Below are positions 46,332 to 55,355 of a stretch of DNA of 64,000 bases, one piece after another. This DNA comes from an uncultured Carboxylicivirga sp. (GTDB taxonomy: Bacteria > Bacteroidota > Bacteroidia > Bacteroidales > Marinilabiliaceae). How positions within the stretch are numbered: the first letter of the stretch is position 1; each line of letters starts with the position of its first letter. The stretch is from positions 1,178,001 to 1,242,000 of the forward strand of contig CANNEA010000001.1 in assembly GCA_947503525.1 (NCBI GenBank), in the 5' to 3' direction. The notes under the pieces were generated by a model. That model did no database searches, was not told the DNA's origin, and was given only the letters and a program-made list of their open reading frames with translations. Made by a program: the position numbers and the translations under genes.

Positions 46332-46925
46332 ATGAAATCAGATATAGTTTTAGCAGGTGTTGGTGGCCAGGGTATATTATCCATTGCTGCAACCATTGGT
46401 ATGGCAGCTGTAGAAAAGGATCTTCACCTAAAGCAAGCTGAAGTACATGGAATGAGTCAGCGTGGGGGGGATGTGCAATCGCATCTACGCGTAAGTTCAA
46501 ATCCAATTGCTTCCGATTTAATTCCAAAAGGTAAGGCTGACTTAATTTTATCGGTTGAGCCAATGGAGTCTTTGCGTTATTTACCATTCTTGTCCAAAAA
46601 TGGATGGTTAGTGACCAATACTACTCCGTTTGTAAATATTTCGAATTATCCTGAAATGGAAGAGGTAATAACTAAGATAAAAGAACAGCCTCGTCATATT
46701 GCAATTGATGCAGATAAAATTGCCGGTGAAATTGGAAGTAAACGTTCATCCAACATCGTTATGCTCGGCGCAGCTTCGCCATTTATTGACATCGACTTCG
46801 CTGCCTTAGAACAAGGTATTCGCACCATTTTTGACCGTAAGGGTGAAAAGGTAGTTGATTTAAATCTTAAAGCTCTTCAGGCTGGCAGAAAAGCTACGGA
46901 AGAAGTAATGGCGAAAATGAATTAG
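46332..46925 (+). CDS. iorB: Indolepyruvate:ferredoxin oxidoreductase beta subunit
   Basis: 197 residues, the gamma-type domain of 2-oxoacid oxidoreductases: GVGGQGILSIAATIGMAA (residues about 8-25), EVHGMSQRGGDVQSHLR (near 37) and the ADLILSVEPMESLRYL block (near 72). It completes the active site with IorA. Both genes form an operon ended by a terminator 25 bases after the stop. Its role is amino-acid fermentation or salvage of aryl acids, producing reduced ferredoxin that hydrogenase 2 could use together with NADH. Confidence 0.93.
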   Translation: MKSDIVLAGVGGQGILSIAATIGMAAVEKDLHLKQAEVHGMSQRGGDVQSHLRVSSNPIASDLIPKGKADLILSVEPMESLRYLPFLSKNGWLVTNTTPFVNISNYPEMEEVITKIKEQPRHIAIDADKIAGEIGSKRSSNIVMLGAASPFIDIDFAALEQGIRTIFDRKGEKVVDLNLKALQAGRKATEEVMAKMN

Positions 46926-46950
46926 CCCAACAGTTCATAATATATTCCTG

Positions 46951-46985
46951 AAGGCCGGCCGGATTAGTTTCTGGCTGGCCTTTTT
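46951..46985 (+). terminator. Terminator of iorAB
   Basis: Stem AAGGCCGGCC (46951-46960) and GGCTGGCCTT (46973-46982), one G-U pair, 12-base loop, followed by a T run. Confidence 0.88.
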
Positions 46986-47040
46986 ATGTGGTATCCAATA
47001 ATAGCAATATAACGCGGATATCATTTTATGAGGCCATAAA

Positions 47041-47706
47041 CTAAAATTTATCGCTTGTCACTTGCATTAACTCAACTGTACTTTCAAATAATTCATCCGC
47101 TCCAGCATCAAGTAGTACTTGACCGTTCAGTTTACCTGTATTTACAGCTATTGAATAAATTCCCGCTGCTTTAGCAGACTCCACTCCAAGAGGTGCATTT
47201 TCCACCACAATACATTCTTCCTTCTTGAATCCCGATTTCTCCAAGGCAATCAAGTAAGGTTCGGGATGAGGTTTACCTTGTTTTACATCATTACCTGAAA
47301 CAATATTTGATTTTGGGACTCCAAAGTCATTGAGTAGTTTATCGATTAGAATGGGTTGTTTTGAGCCTGTTACTACGTATATGTCAATTCCAGAGTTTCT
47401 TAGTTGATTGATTAAATCTTGCATGCCAGGTAAAATTTTGGCTTTAGGACAATCCTTAATCAATGCTGTCTTTCGATTGTAAACCAAATGTTGCTCATCA
47501 ATGCTTGCTTCTCTACCCAAATACTTTTTGTAAGCGTAACGAATAGTTGAGAATCCTGTTCTGCCTTCATTCAAATAAGCTTCCTCAGACGGAAAATCAA
47601 TTCCGACCGTTTTAAAGCTTTTAATCCATGTGTATTCATGATTAGGCATGGAATCGTATAAAACACCATCCATATCAAAAAAGAAGGCCTTGATTTTATT
47701 TAGCAT
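47041..47706 (-). CDS. HAD-family phosphatase, beta-phosphoglucomutase-like
   Basis: 221 residues. HAD motif I is FFFDMDGVLYDSMP (nucleophile Asp near residue 10), motif II is VVTGSKQP near 117, a Lys appears in DVKQGKPHPEPYL near 145, and motif IV is ECIVVENAPLGVESAKAAG near 168. The cap after motif I is helical, so it is a subfamily I enzyme acting on a sugar phosphate or related compound. The substrate is unknown. It is isolated and divergent from the next gene. Confidence 0.85.
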   Translation of the reverse strand: MLNKIKAFFFDMDGVLYDSMPNHEYTWIKSFKTVGIDFPSEEAYLNEGRTGFSTIRYAYKKYLGREASIDEQHLVYNRKTALIKDCPKAKILPGMQDLINQLRNSGIDIYVVTGSKQPILIDKLLNDFGVPKSNIVSGNDVKQGKPHPEPYLIALEKSGFKKEECIVVENAPLGVESAKAAGIYSIAVNTGKLNGQVLLDAGADELFESTVELMQVTSDKF

Positions 47707-47781
47707 CTCTTAATTTTAGTTTCACAAAAATGGATAAAAATTTATTATTTACTTTGTACTCTCATAATCAATTTCCCTTTT

Positions 47782-48444
47782 ATGACAATCAATATCGAAA
47801 ATGTAATCAAAGAACGCTTACCTGATTTAATATTAGGAGCTTGTTTATTTGATGTTAAAGTAGATGAAGGCAAAGAAGAGCTACTTGAGTTAATGAAGAC
47901 TGAGATTAAGTTGTTGGAACCTCAATTAACGCCTGAATCCATTCGCGAAATGTCAACTGTTAAAGCCAATAAGCAAGCCTATCGTGCTTTAGGTAAAGAT
48001 CCTAATCGTTACCGCCCTTCCGCCGAATCATTGCTTCGAAGGGTAGCCAATGGGAAGGGTTTATACCACATCAACAATGTGGTTGATATTCTCAATCTGA
48101 TTTCAGTAAAAACGGGTTATTCCATCTGTGGTTATGATTACGATATGATAGTTGGCGATGTATCATTGGGAAAGGGGCAAACTGATGAGCCATATGAAGG
48201 TATTGGTCGAGGAACTTTAAATATAGAGAATTTACCGGTATTCAGAGATGAAAAAGGGGCGTTTGGTTCGCCTACAAGTGATTCGGTGAGAACCATGGTG
48301 AATGAAAATACAAAGCGGTTTTTAATGATTATAATTGGTTTTGAAAACCAGGAGAAAATTGAAAAGGCTTTAGATGAAGCCAAGCAATTGTACACGCAAT
48401 ATGCCTTTGGCGAAGAACTTGAAAGCTTTATAATTCGTCCATAG
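47782..48444 (+). CDS. B3/B4 (tRNA-editing-like) domain protein
   Basis: 220 residues resembling the stand-alone B3/B4 domain of phenylalanyl-tRNA synthetase beta chain: KANKQAYRALGKDPNRYRPS near 60 and NNVVDILNLISVKTGYSI near 100. Such free-standing proteins are common in bacteria and may edit or bind mischarged tRNA or amino acids; the exact role is unknown. It is not a fragment of pheT: it has complete ends and lies in an unrelated context. A possible weak -7 element (TTACTTTG, 47749-47756) precedes it. Confidence 0.82.
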   Translation: MTINIENVIKERLPDLILGACLFDVKVDEGKEELLELMKTEIKLLEPQLTPESIREMSTVKANKQAYRALGKDPNRYRPSAESLLRRVANGKGLYHINNVVDILNLISVKTGYSICGYDYDMIVGDVSLGKGQTDEPYEGIGRGTLNIENLPVFRDEKGAFGSPTSDSVRTMVNENTKRFLMIIIGFENQEKIEKALDEAKQLYTQYAFGEELESFIIRP

Positions 48445-48535
48445 GACAATTTGCCATTGCAAATGTACCATAGGTTAATAATTAATGTAGATCATTAGTG
48501 GCTGAAAGCTACTAACTAAAAGCTAAAACAAAAGA

Positions 48536-49345
48536 ATGATTCAATATTGTGCGCTGGCATCGGGTAGTAATGGAAATTGCTACTATGTGGGAAATGAGAC
48601 AGAAGCGGTTTTGATTGATGCGGGCATAAGCCGAAAGCAGGTATTGAAGCGCATGAAAGAAGTGAAATTAGATATTGAAAAAGTAAAAGCTGTATTTATC
48701 ACACATGAGCATTCCGATCATATTCGTGGCTTTCGGGTTTTAGCTGATTTGCACGAGCTAAAGGGATATATCTCAAAGACAACATTAACTAAAACCAGAG
48801 TTGATCGTCAACCGGCTAAAGTCAATGTTTTTGAGCCCGGAGATAGCATTGACGTGGGTGGAATAAAAGTTCATTCTTTTTCTAAAAAGCATGATGCCAT
48901 TGATCCTGTAAGTTTTCGGGTTGAGTTGGATGGAAAAAGCATAGGAGTAATGACCGATATCGGAGCATCTTGTTCCAATGTTAAAGAACACCTTAAGCTT
49001 TGTGAAGCGGTATTTTTGGAAAGTAATTACGATGTAGACCTACTTCGTGACGGTCCCTACCCAGCGCACCTAAAGAGTAGAGTTAAATCCGATCATGGTC
49101 ATCTGAGTAATGAACAGGCACTTAAATTAGTAGAACGTTTAAATGGGTCACCATTAAAAACCATTTTGTTATCGCATATATCAGCCGATAACAACAGACC
49201 TGATATAGCATTAAAAGCCTTTCAGAATATAAGTGATCGTTATGATATTTTTGCTACTTCGCGTTATGCCCCTTCTGCTGTTTTTGAAATAAAGGGGGAA
49301 GACAAGGATAATGAGAGCGCAGATCAATTAAGTCTGTTTTCTTAG
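48536..49345 (+). CDS. Metallo-beta-lactamase-fold hydrolase, YycJ/WalJ-like
   Basis: 269 residues. The metal motif FITHEHSDHIRGF (HxHxDH, near residue 59), Asp in MTDIGASCSNVKEHL near 140, a further His in KSDHGHLSN near 185 and LSHISADNNRPD near 207 place it in the YycJ/WalJ branch, thought to act as a nuclease (reported 5'-3' exonuclease activity for some members). It starts about 90 bases after the B3/B4 gene and its stop is 15 bases from the convergent recQ stop. Confidence 0.85.
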   Translation: MIQYCALASGSNGNCYYVGNETEAVLIDAGISRKQVLKRMKEVKLDIEKVKAVFITHEHSDHIRGFRVLADLHELKGYISKTTLTKTRVDRQPAKVNVFEPGDSIDVGGIKVHSFSKKHDAIDPVSFRVELDGKSIGVMTDIGASCSNVKEHLKLCEAVFLESNYDVDLLRDGPYPAHLKSRVKSDHGHLSNEQALKLVERLNGSPLKTILLSHISADNNRPDIALKAFQNISDRYDIFATSRYAPSAVFEIKGEDKDNESADQLSLFS

Positions 49346-49360
49346 AACCTTAGGATACGT

Positions 49361-51271
49361 TTATATTGTGATGCTGTTTTGTACATCTTTAAACTTATAA
49401 TTTTCATATTTACCAAAGCCACTTAGCTTCGAAGCTTTATTTGAACTCAAAAAAGGTGAAGATATCCCACATAAAAATCGCGCGATAGTCGTATGTGAGG
49501 GGCTGCTTTTACAGTGATCAATTAATACCTTTGAATCGTTCAGTATTTCATCTTTATTAATTTCAGGAAGTTGTCTTGTTAATTTAAGATTTACCTGACC
49601 CTTAACGCAAACAGAACAAGTACCACAGTTATCCCAATTGTTGTCTTCACCAAAATAGAGGGCTAATTGCTTAGATAGGCATTCTTTACTTGAGAAAAAG
49701 GAAGTCATGTTAGTGATTCTATTAATTTCATTATTCTCCTTACTAACGAATTTGTTGTGGATTTCTTCCGCCAAGAGCTCAGTATCAAAATTCATATCTA
49801 TCACATCGAATGATTCAACCATCTGTTTAGCCTCTAATTCAATCCAGTTTTGTTCGTTTAAATAATCCAGAGCAGAGCTTATTCTTTTTCGATCCGTTCC
49901 GTAGTGACTGAGGATCACATTAAAATCTACGGTTGACCAGGTTCTTGCTTTTGTTGAATGTTCTAAAATGGCTTGAATAAACTGTTGTCGTTCGCCTTTG
50001 AAATTACCAATAATCTCTTCATCCTCAATCCGGTTTTTATAGCGATACGAGCTGAAATAACTGTATTTAGGGCGAATAATATTTAAGGTTTCCAGATAAA
50101 CCAATAGTGTTTTTAGAGGCAGACTTCTGATATCAGTTTCTTTTGAAAGCTGTAATAATTTAACTTCCCAAAGTGAGCCTGCTTTTTGAATGGATTGCAG
50201 GACTTTTTTAATTCCGTCTAATTCCGGAGTGTCTCCGTAAACAAAGTTTTCAAGCGTATGAATTCCATCCAGATTGCCCAGAACAGTACATTCACTAATC
50301 TCATTGTCACGACCTGCGCGACCAATTTCTTGCGAGTAATTCTCTAGTGATTTAGGCATGTCGTAATGAATAACACGGCGAATGTCACTTTTATCTATTC
50401 CCATTCCAAAGGCAATGGTGGCCACAATAATTGGTGTTTCTCCGTTCATAAAACTCTGTTGAATTGTTTCTCTTTTGGCCATAGGTAGCCCGGCGTGATA
50501 GGCTATTGCGTTTATATTGTTTAGAGCAAGTGTATTGGCCACATATTCAGCTGTTTTTTGGAGAGTAACATATACGATACTTGTTTGCTCAGGATTTGAT
50601 AAAAGTAGTTGAACCAGATGATTTACCTTTTTATTTTCTTCTACAGAAAGAACTTTTAGATGCAGATTTGAGCGATGAAAGCCAGTAATTGTAATATTAT
50701 CATTAGGTATATCAAATTCTCGTTTCATGTCCTCAACCACTTTTGGTGTAGCTGTAGCTGTCAGAAGCAAAACTTGCGGAATATTAAACTCTTTACGGTA
50801 TTGGGGTAATTTAAGGTAGTCAGGTCGGAAATTGTGCCCCCATTCTGATATGCAGTGTGCTTCATCAACTACCATCATCGATAGCTTTGTCTGACCTAAA
50901 AACTGTCGAAATCTCTCATTCTTAAAACGCTCTACAGAGATAAACAGGACTTTGGTTTCGCCCGATTTAATGTTGTTTTGAACCTGTTTTAACTCTTCAT
51001 AAGTCAAAGTTGAATCAATCCGTGCTGATGGAATATTTTTCGATTTCAGAAAACTTAGCTGATCGCTAATTAATGCCAGTAATGGTGAAACCACCAATGT
51101 AAGGTGAGGCAGGTGTATAGAAGGTAATTGATAACATAAAGATTTACCCGAACCTGTTGGAAAAATGGCTGCCGCAGATTCTGATGCAAGTATTTTATGA
51201 ATAACTTCTGCTTGTCCAAGATTGAAATTATCAAAGCCAAAATTGCGTTTTAAACTGTCAATTACATTCAT
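49361..51271 (-). CDS. recQ: RecQ-family DNA helicase
   Basis: 636 residues. Helicase motifs: Walker A PTGSGKSLCYQLP (near residue 38), DEAH (near 135), LLTATATP (near 165), and motif VI QEIGRAGRDNEI (near 318). A Zn-binding domain (CLSKQL...NCGTCSVC) follows near 530. A C-terminal winged-helix region is present, but the HRDC domain looks absent or greatly reduced, as in several Bacteroidota RecQ paralogues. It unwinds DNA 3'-5' in recombination and repair. A minus-strand TACTTTTG (51284-51277) lies just upstream of the start and, if used, would give a nearly leaderless mRNA. Confidence 0.93.
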   Translation of the reverse strand: MNVIDSLKRNFGFDNFNLGQAEVIHKILASESAAAIFPTGSGKSLCYQLPSIHLPHLTLVVSPLLALISDQLSFLKSKNIPSARIDSTLTYEELKQVQNNIKSGETKVLFISVERFKNERFRQFLGQTKLSMMVVDEAHCISEWGHNFRPDYLKLPQYRKEFNIPQVLLLTATATPKVVEDMKREFDIPNDNITITGFHRSNLHLKVLSVEENKKVNHLVQLLLSNPEQTSIVYVTLQKTAEYVANTLALNNINAIAYHAGLPMAKRETIQQSFMNGETPIIVATIAFGMGIDKSDIRRVIHYDMPKSLENYSQEIGRAGRDNEISECTVLGNLDGIHTLENFVYGDTPELDGIKKVLQSIQKAGSLWEVKLLQLSKETDIRSLPLKTLLVYLETLNIIRPKYSYFSSYRYKNRIEDEEIIGNFKGERQQFIQAILEHSTKARTWSTVDFNVILSHYGTDRKRISSALDYLNEQNWIELEAKQMVESFDVIDMNFDTELLAEEIHNKFVSKENNEINRITNMTSFFSSKECLSKQLALYFGEDNNWDNCGTCSVCVKGQVNLKLTRQLPEINKDEILNDSKVLIDHCKSSPSHTTIARFLCGISSPFLSSNKASKLSGFGKYENYKFKDVQNSITI

Positions 51272-51299
51272 AAATGCAAAAGTATACTATTCTATCAAA

Positions 51300-51332
51300 A
51301 AAGAGGTCACTGTCATGGACAGTAACCTCTTT
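51300..51332 (-). terminator. Terminator of the TonB receptor gene (minus strand)
   Basis: Arms 51300-51314 (AAAGAGGTCACTGTC) and 51318-51332 (GACAGTAACCTCTTT) pair over 14 of 15 positions around a 3-base loop; on the minus strand the stem is followed by a run of six Ts. It closes the gene at 51373-53586 just before recQ. Confidence 0.9.
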
Positions 51333-51372
51333 AGATTTTAGATTGGTATTTTGAACTTAGAGTCCAGTTCCT

Positions 51373-53586
51373 TTATAAGTTAATGTTCGCACCAACCAAG
51401 AATAATGCAGCTCGTTGGTCTGCAAAACCAAATTCAGGTTTGCTGGTGCCAAACAAGTTTCGAGCATTCACAAAAACAGAATTGTTCTTATAAACTTTAT
51501 ACGAAATCTTAGCATTTACGTTGGTTTGAGCTTCAACAGTAGCAGTTCCGGATCCCATATAATTTGGATCCATGGCTGGGCCGACAATCATGTGCATTTG
51601 AGAAACTGAATAGTCATGACGATAAGTTTGTTCGCCTACAAAATTTAGTCCTGCAAAAATGTTCAATTTACTCATTGGAGTATAGTTGGCCGTAATTCCT
51701 CCAAAGTAGGTTGGAGTTTGCTCATGTGTTTCCGTTGTTGTTTGATAAGTTGGATTTAGGAAAGTCATACTTCCCGGGTCAATTATCATTGGTGTAACCT
51801 TCTTATCATGATCTTGTAATTCTGTTTTTTGAACAGTTGCAAAAGCTCTTACTTTCAACTTAGTGTTTGGAGCGTATAATAATGAAGCTGTAGCTCCCGT
51901 TTGAGCAACTTTTGCAGGTATGTTATCATATTTGAAAAATACATGCACATATGGTTGTTCCGGAGTCGGTGTTTCAACATGTGGCTCAAAAGAAGGGAAA
52001 TTTTCTGTCACAGAATAAAAGCCTTCTAAATCTAACTGTAGTTTTGAAGATAATTGACCTCTGTAACCTAGTTCAAATACATGACTGGTAGGTAATTTCA
52101 TATGGTCATTACCAATGTATTCAAAAACTGATCCGCTTTCCGGAGAACCATCAATAAAGCTTGTGTAAGAATCAATCATCACAGGACCGCGATTTGCTTT
52201 AGCATAAGAAGCGCGAATCAAATGGTTTTTGCTTGGCTTGTAAGTTCCTATAAACTGGTAAGTGAAATAGTCTTCAGATGGTTTGTTATAATGATCAACA
52301 CGTAAAGCAGCAATTAACCTTAGCTTTTCAGTTGCTTTATAATCACCACGCAAGTAATAGGCAAAATTACTTAATTCTGTCTCTGCATTCAATAAACCGT
52401 TTCCTACCTTATCCGTGGCATATGGTAAATCGGTGTAAATGATGTCCTGATAGCTAAGTCCTGGACGTAGAGTTAAATTACCAAAATTAAAGTCATATTC
52501 GGCGATAAAATCCAAATGTTGGAAATCAAATTTGGTTCCGATGCTCGTTCCAGTATTAATATCCTGTGTTCCAAAATTACCGGCAACCTGAAGGTTAAAA
52601 CCATAAATCTGACTGATCGTGTTAAAGAAATAGGATTCTGATTCTCTAAAGCTTAAAGGAGTTACGCTGGTTTCCATAAAAACCGTATTGGCTTTTGAGT
52701 TTTGAAGGCCACCGGATACATGAAAATTAATATTATCATTGACATCATACATCAGCGATGCATTAATACCACTACGGTCTTTGGCTAATTCACGTTCAGC
52801 ATAAGTTCTGGCTCCTTCACTTACTGAACCTCCGGTCATGTAATCAACCAGATCAGTATAATGACCATATTTACCTGTTGTATAGCCGTAATAGTCTTCA
52901 GTAAAACGATCTCTTTTTTCATAGTTAGCACTTACACGAGCTTTAAATTTATTATCAGCAGATGAGGTATTAACCGCAAAATCACCAATTAATGTGTTTG
53001 CCGAACCTCCCTGGATATTACCATCAACAGCAATTGTTTTATCCGGTGATTTTTTAGTTATAATGTTAACAACACCAGTTACTGCATTTGGGCCATATAA
53101 GGCTGTAGACGCGCCTCTGATAATCTCAATACGTTCAACGTCGGTAATACTTACAGGAAGAGATTCCCAAAGTGTTCCACCATTTAAGTTGTTGAAAACT
53201 TTACGCCCATCAACCATAATTAATGACATAGAGTTTTCGCTAAAAAATGTAAAATTTCCAGGAGGTACATTATCATTACCTCGAACATGAATATCATAGT
53301 TACCATTAGTTTCTTCACGCACAATAAAACCTGGAACTAGTCTAAATGCTTCCTCGATAGTTGTTGCTCCTGAATTGATAATCTCATCTTTAGTTATAAT
53401 CGATGATGATAATGGTGCGTCAAATGAGCTTTCAGCTTTTTTTGATACAGCTACAATTTCAAGATTCATTAGGTCTTCCAGCGACATGTCGAAATAATCA
53501 ACGGTGTCTTGCTCAATAGACTTTGCAAAAGTGTTCCCCATTCCCATGAATATTAGACATAGGAGTACCCCGATACTCTTTTTCAT
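51373..53586 (-). CDS. TonB-dependent receptor (plug and barrel type)
   Basis: 737 residues, outer membrane. Signal peptide (VLLCLIFMGMGNTFA), then DMSLEDLMNLEIVAVSKK, a motif seen just before the plug in many such receptors. Plug domain about residues 55-175 (IEEAFRLVPGFIV; VDGRKVFNN; RIEIIRGASTALYGPNAVTG), then the barrel. No carboxypeptidase-like N-domain, so it is closer to siderophore, vitamin or metal receptors than to SusC. The ligand is unknown. A perfect inverted repeat at 53646-53665 lies upstream and may be its operator; a good terminator ends the gene. Confidence 0.9.
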   Translation of the reverse strand: MKKSIGVLLCLIFMGMGNTFAKSIEQDTVDYFDMSLEDLMNLEIVAVSKKAESSFDAPLSSSIITKDEIINSGATTIEEAFRLVPGFIVREETNGNYDIHVRGNDNVPPGNFTFFSENSMSLIMVDGRKVFNNLNGGTLWESLPVSITDVERIEIIRGASTALYGPNAVTGVVNIITKKSPDKTIAVDGNIQGGSANTLIGDFAVNTSSADNKFKARVSANYEKRDRFTEDYYGYTTGKYGHYTDLVDYMTGGSVSEGARTYAERELAKDRSGINASLMYDVNDNINFHVSGGLQNSKANTVFMETSVTPLSFRESESYFFNTISQIYGFNLQVAGNFGTQDINTGTSIGTKFDFQHLDFIAEYDFNFGNLTLRPGLSYQDIIYTDLPYATDKVGNGLLNAETELSNFAYYLRGDYKATEKLRLIAALRVDHYNKPSEDYFTYQFIGTYKPSKNHLIRASYAKANRGPVMIDSYTSFIDGSPESGSVFEYIGNDHMKLPTSHVFELGYRGQLSSKLQLDLEGFYSVTENFPSFEPHVETPTPEQPYVHVFFKYDNIPAKVAQTGATASLLYAPNTKLKVRAFATVQKTELQDHDKKVTPMIIDPGSMTFLNPTYQTTTETHEQTPTYFGGITANYTPMSKLNIFAGLNFVGEQTYRHDYSVSQMHMIVGPAMDPNYMGSGTATVEAQTNVNAKISYKVYKNNSVFVNARNLFGTSKPEFGFADQRAALFLVGANINL

Positions 53587-53645
53587 TGCAATTTTTTTAA
53601 AATTTAGATATAAGTTATTTTAATTATAAACATGTTTGTATTCTG

Positions 53646-53665
53646 GTTTAGCAATAGTGCTAAAC
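53646..53665. promoter_or_regulatory. Inverted repeat upstream of the TonB receptor
   Basis: GTTTAGCA (53646-53653), ATAG, TGCTAAAC (53658-53665): perfect 8-base arms, 60 bases upstream of the receptor start. This is the size of a dimeric repressor operator, but it could also form a small mRNA hairpin in the leader. No Fur- or TetR-type gene is adjacent. Confidence 0.45.
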
Positions 53666-54260
53666 TTGATAAATGAAATTGATAGAAATAATAAAGGGAT
53701 TAACCGACTCTTCGCAGTTGCTTTCTAAATTAGAGTATTTACATAAATAGTAAGCACTCATGTTTTTCTCTCCCAATTCATTTTATTACCCATTTTTTAT
53801 ACAGTATTTGCCCCCCAGCGTACTGTTCTACTTGTTTCGAATCAAATACGAGCTTCCTTAACCTTTGTTACATTTTTGTAAGAGTTCACAAGTAATAGAA
53901 ATGTCTGCATTGTTGTATATTAAAGTAAATTAAGTAGTTAAATAGTATAAATGGCAAGTGTTAAAAATAGTTATTTATAGAATCTATTTGTTTGTGTGGG
54001 TGTTATTTCTTGGTATTTAGTACATTGTATTTCGACCGGTAGATCTATGTAGTCGATTTGTCATGCCTTTATATATTTATCTAATTCATTTAAATATTTA
54101 ATATTATCTCAATTTTATAGTTCATAATATAATGTTTTAATGTAATCAGACGGCGTTAACGAGAAATGTAAAATGAGGTTGCAAATGCAGCTATTATTTA
54201 CACCAATAAACACATAAAGATGATCAGCGAATCTTTTGGTCAAAAGGCTTAATCTGCATA

Positions 54261-54276
54261 TGTGACATATGTCACA
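54261..54276. promoter_or_regulatory. Perfect Crp/Fnr-family binding-site palindrome
   Basis: TGTGACATATGTCACA, a perfect 16-base palindrome that fits the CRP consensus TGTGA-N6-TCACA exactly. It lies 205 bases before the EamA start and 675 bases before the receptor start, so it is closer to the former. Related Crp/Fnr regulators exist in Bacteroidota; which one binds here is unknown. Confidence 0.6.
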
Positions 54277-54481
54277 ACAAACGAAGTGTAACAGTATTTC
54301 TAATGGTGAACCTTCTTCAACTTATTTGTTATAGGCATTATTACGAGCTTTCGATCAATTATTAATATATACCTTTAGTGTAAGAATGCCTAATCAATCA
54401 AGGTAAATAGAGCAATACCCTACGGTACTGCTAATTCAATATTCTAATAATATTAATAACTTCGAGCCATTATCCGAATAT

Positions 54482-55345
54482 ATGAAGAAAGAAGGCACAG
54501 CTTATGGTATTTTATTAATGGTCTTATCCGTTGTTGCATTTTCGATTATGGCTAGTCTGGTTAAATCCATGTCTCATGTTAGCACATTCGTAACTGTATT
54601 TGTCCGATTTTCCGTTGGTATTGGAATACTAGGGATACTTGCTCTGTTTCGAAAAATTGATCTTAATTTCGTTCGTAGTCCATTATTATTTCTCAGGGGG
54701 ATAACTGGTGCTGTATCCGTTGCTCTGTTCTATTTGGCCATTGTTAAAATTGGAATGGGGAAGGGTTCAGTATATTCGTATTCGTACCCGGTGTTTGCCT
54801 CACTATTAAGTGCAATTGTCTTAAAGGAACGAATTAAAAATGCCAATTGGTTATTGATCCTTTCTGCTTTTGTTGGAATTGTATTGGTATCATTGAAATC
54901 CGGATCATCTAATGGTGGATGGGTATTTGGCTTTTACGATATTCTAGCCATTTGCAGTGCTTTTACCAATGCGATATCCATATTGATCGTTAAGAAATTA
55001 CATGGTACAGATACTTCATATGCCATATTTTTTGCTCAGAGCATCGTCGGGTTTTGGGTGTTTTTAATACCTTCAAATCTTCCTGAACTAACAGGGCCTG
55101 TATCTGGAAGTTACGTTCTGATTATTATTGGAATAGTCTCTGCAGCGGCCCAACTTTTAAATACCGAAGGGTATCGTCATGTTTCAATTGCAACCGGCTC
55201 TCCTTTCCATATGCTTATACCAATAGTTAATGTTCTGATTGGTGTTTTTATTTTTAAAGAAAGTTTTAGCATGATTGAGATTATTGGCTCATCGCTGGTT
55301 GTTTTATCTTGTTTGGGAATCATGCTCCTTAATATTAAAAAGTAA
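54482..55345 (+). CDS. EamA/DMT-family transporter
   Basis: 287 residues with ten hydrophobic segments in two EamA repeats (about 10-140 and 150-285). Typical motifs are FVRFSVGIGILGI (helix 2), AIVLKERIKNANWL at the end of the first repeat and GVFIFKESFSMIEIIGSSLV at the end of the second. It probably exports or imports amino acids, nucleosides or similar small metabolites; the substrate is unknown. The next gene begins ten bases after its stop, so the two form an operon. Confidence 0.88.
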   Translation: MKKEGTAYGILLMVLSVVAFSIMASLVKSMSHVSTFVTVFVRFSVGIGILGILALFRKIDLNFVRSPLLFLRGITGAVSVALFYLAIVKIGMGKGSVYSYSYPVFASLLSAIVLKERIKNANWLLILSAFVGIVLVSLKSGSSNGGWVFGFYDILAICSAFTNAISILIVKKLHGTDTSYAIFFAQSIVGFWVFLIPSNLPELTGPVSGSYVLIIIGIVSAAAQLLNTEGYRHVSIATGSPFHMLIPIVNVLIGVFIFKESFSMIEIIGSSLVVLSCLGIMLLNIKK

Positions 55346-55355
55346 TTACCATTTC

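Larger units (their letters stand above)
53587..54481. other. Long non-coding stretch
   Basis: 895 bases between a minus-strand receptor and a plus-strand transporter, with no convincing gene in either strand. It holds the inverted repeat at 53646-53665, the CRP-like palindrome at 54261-54276 and a weak promoter before the EamA gene: TTTC (54347-54350), 19 bases, TACCTTTA (54370-54377). The middle (53750-54250) is AT-rich with nothing I can interpret; an unrecognised small RNA is possible. Confidence 0.6.

Noticed and set aside
47782-48444. Fragment of phenylalanyl-tRNA synthetase beta chain
   Set aside because: It is a complete stand-alone B3/B4 protein with proper ends and no other pheT parts around it.
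55275-55355. N-terminal extension of the radical SAM protein
   Set aside because: It overlaps the transporter gene by 71 bases; the family start MSKVLLITPPF lies at 55356.
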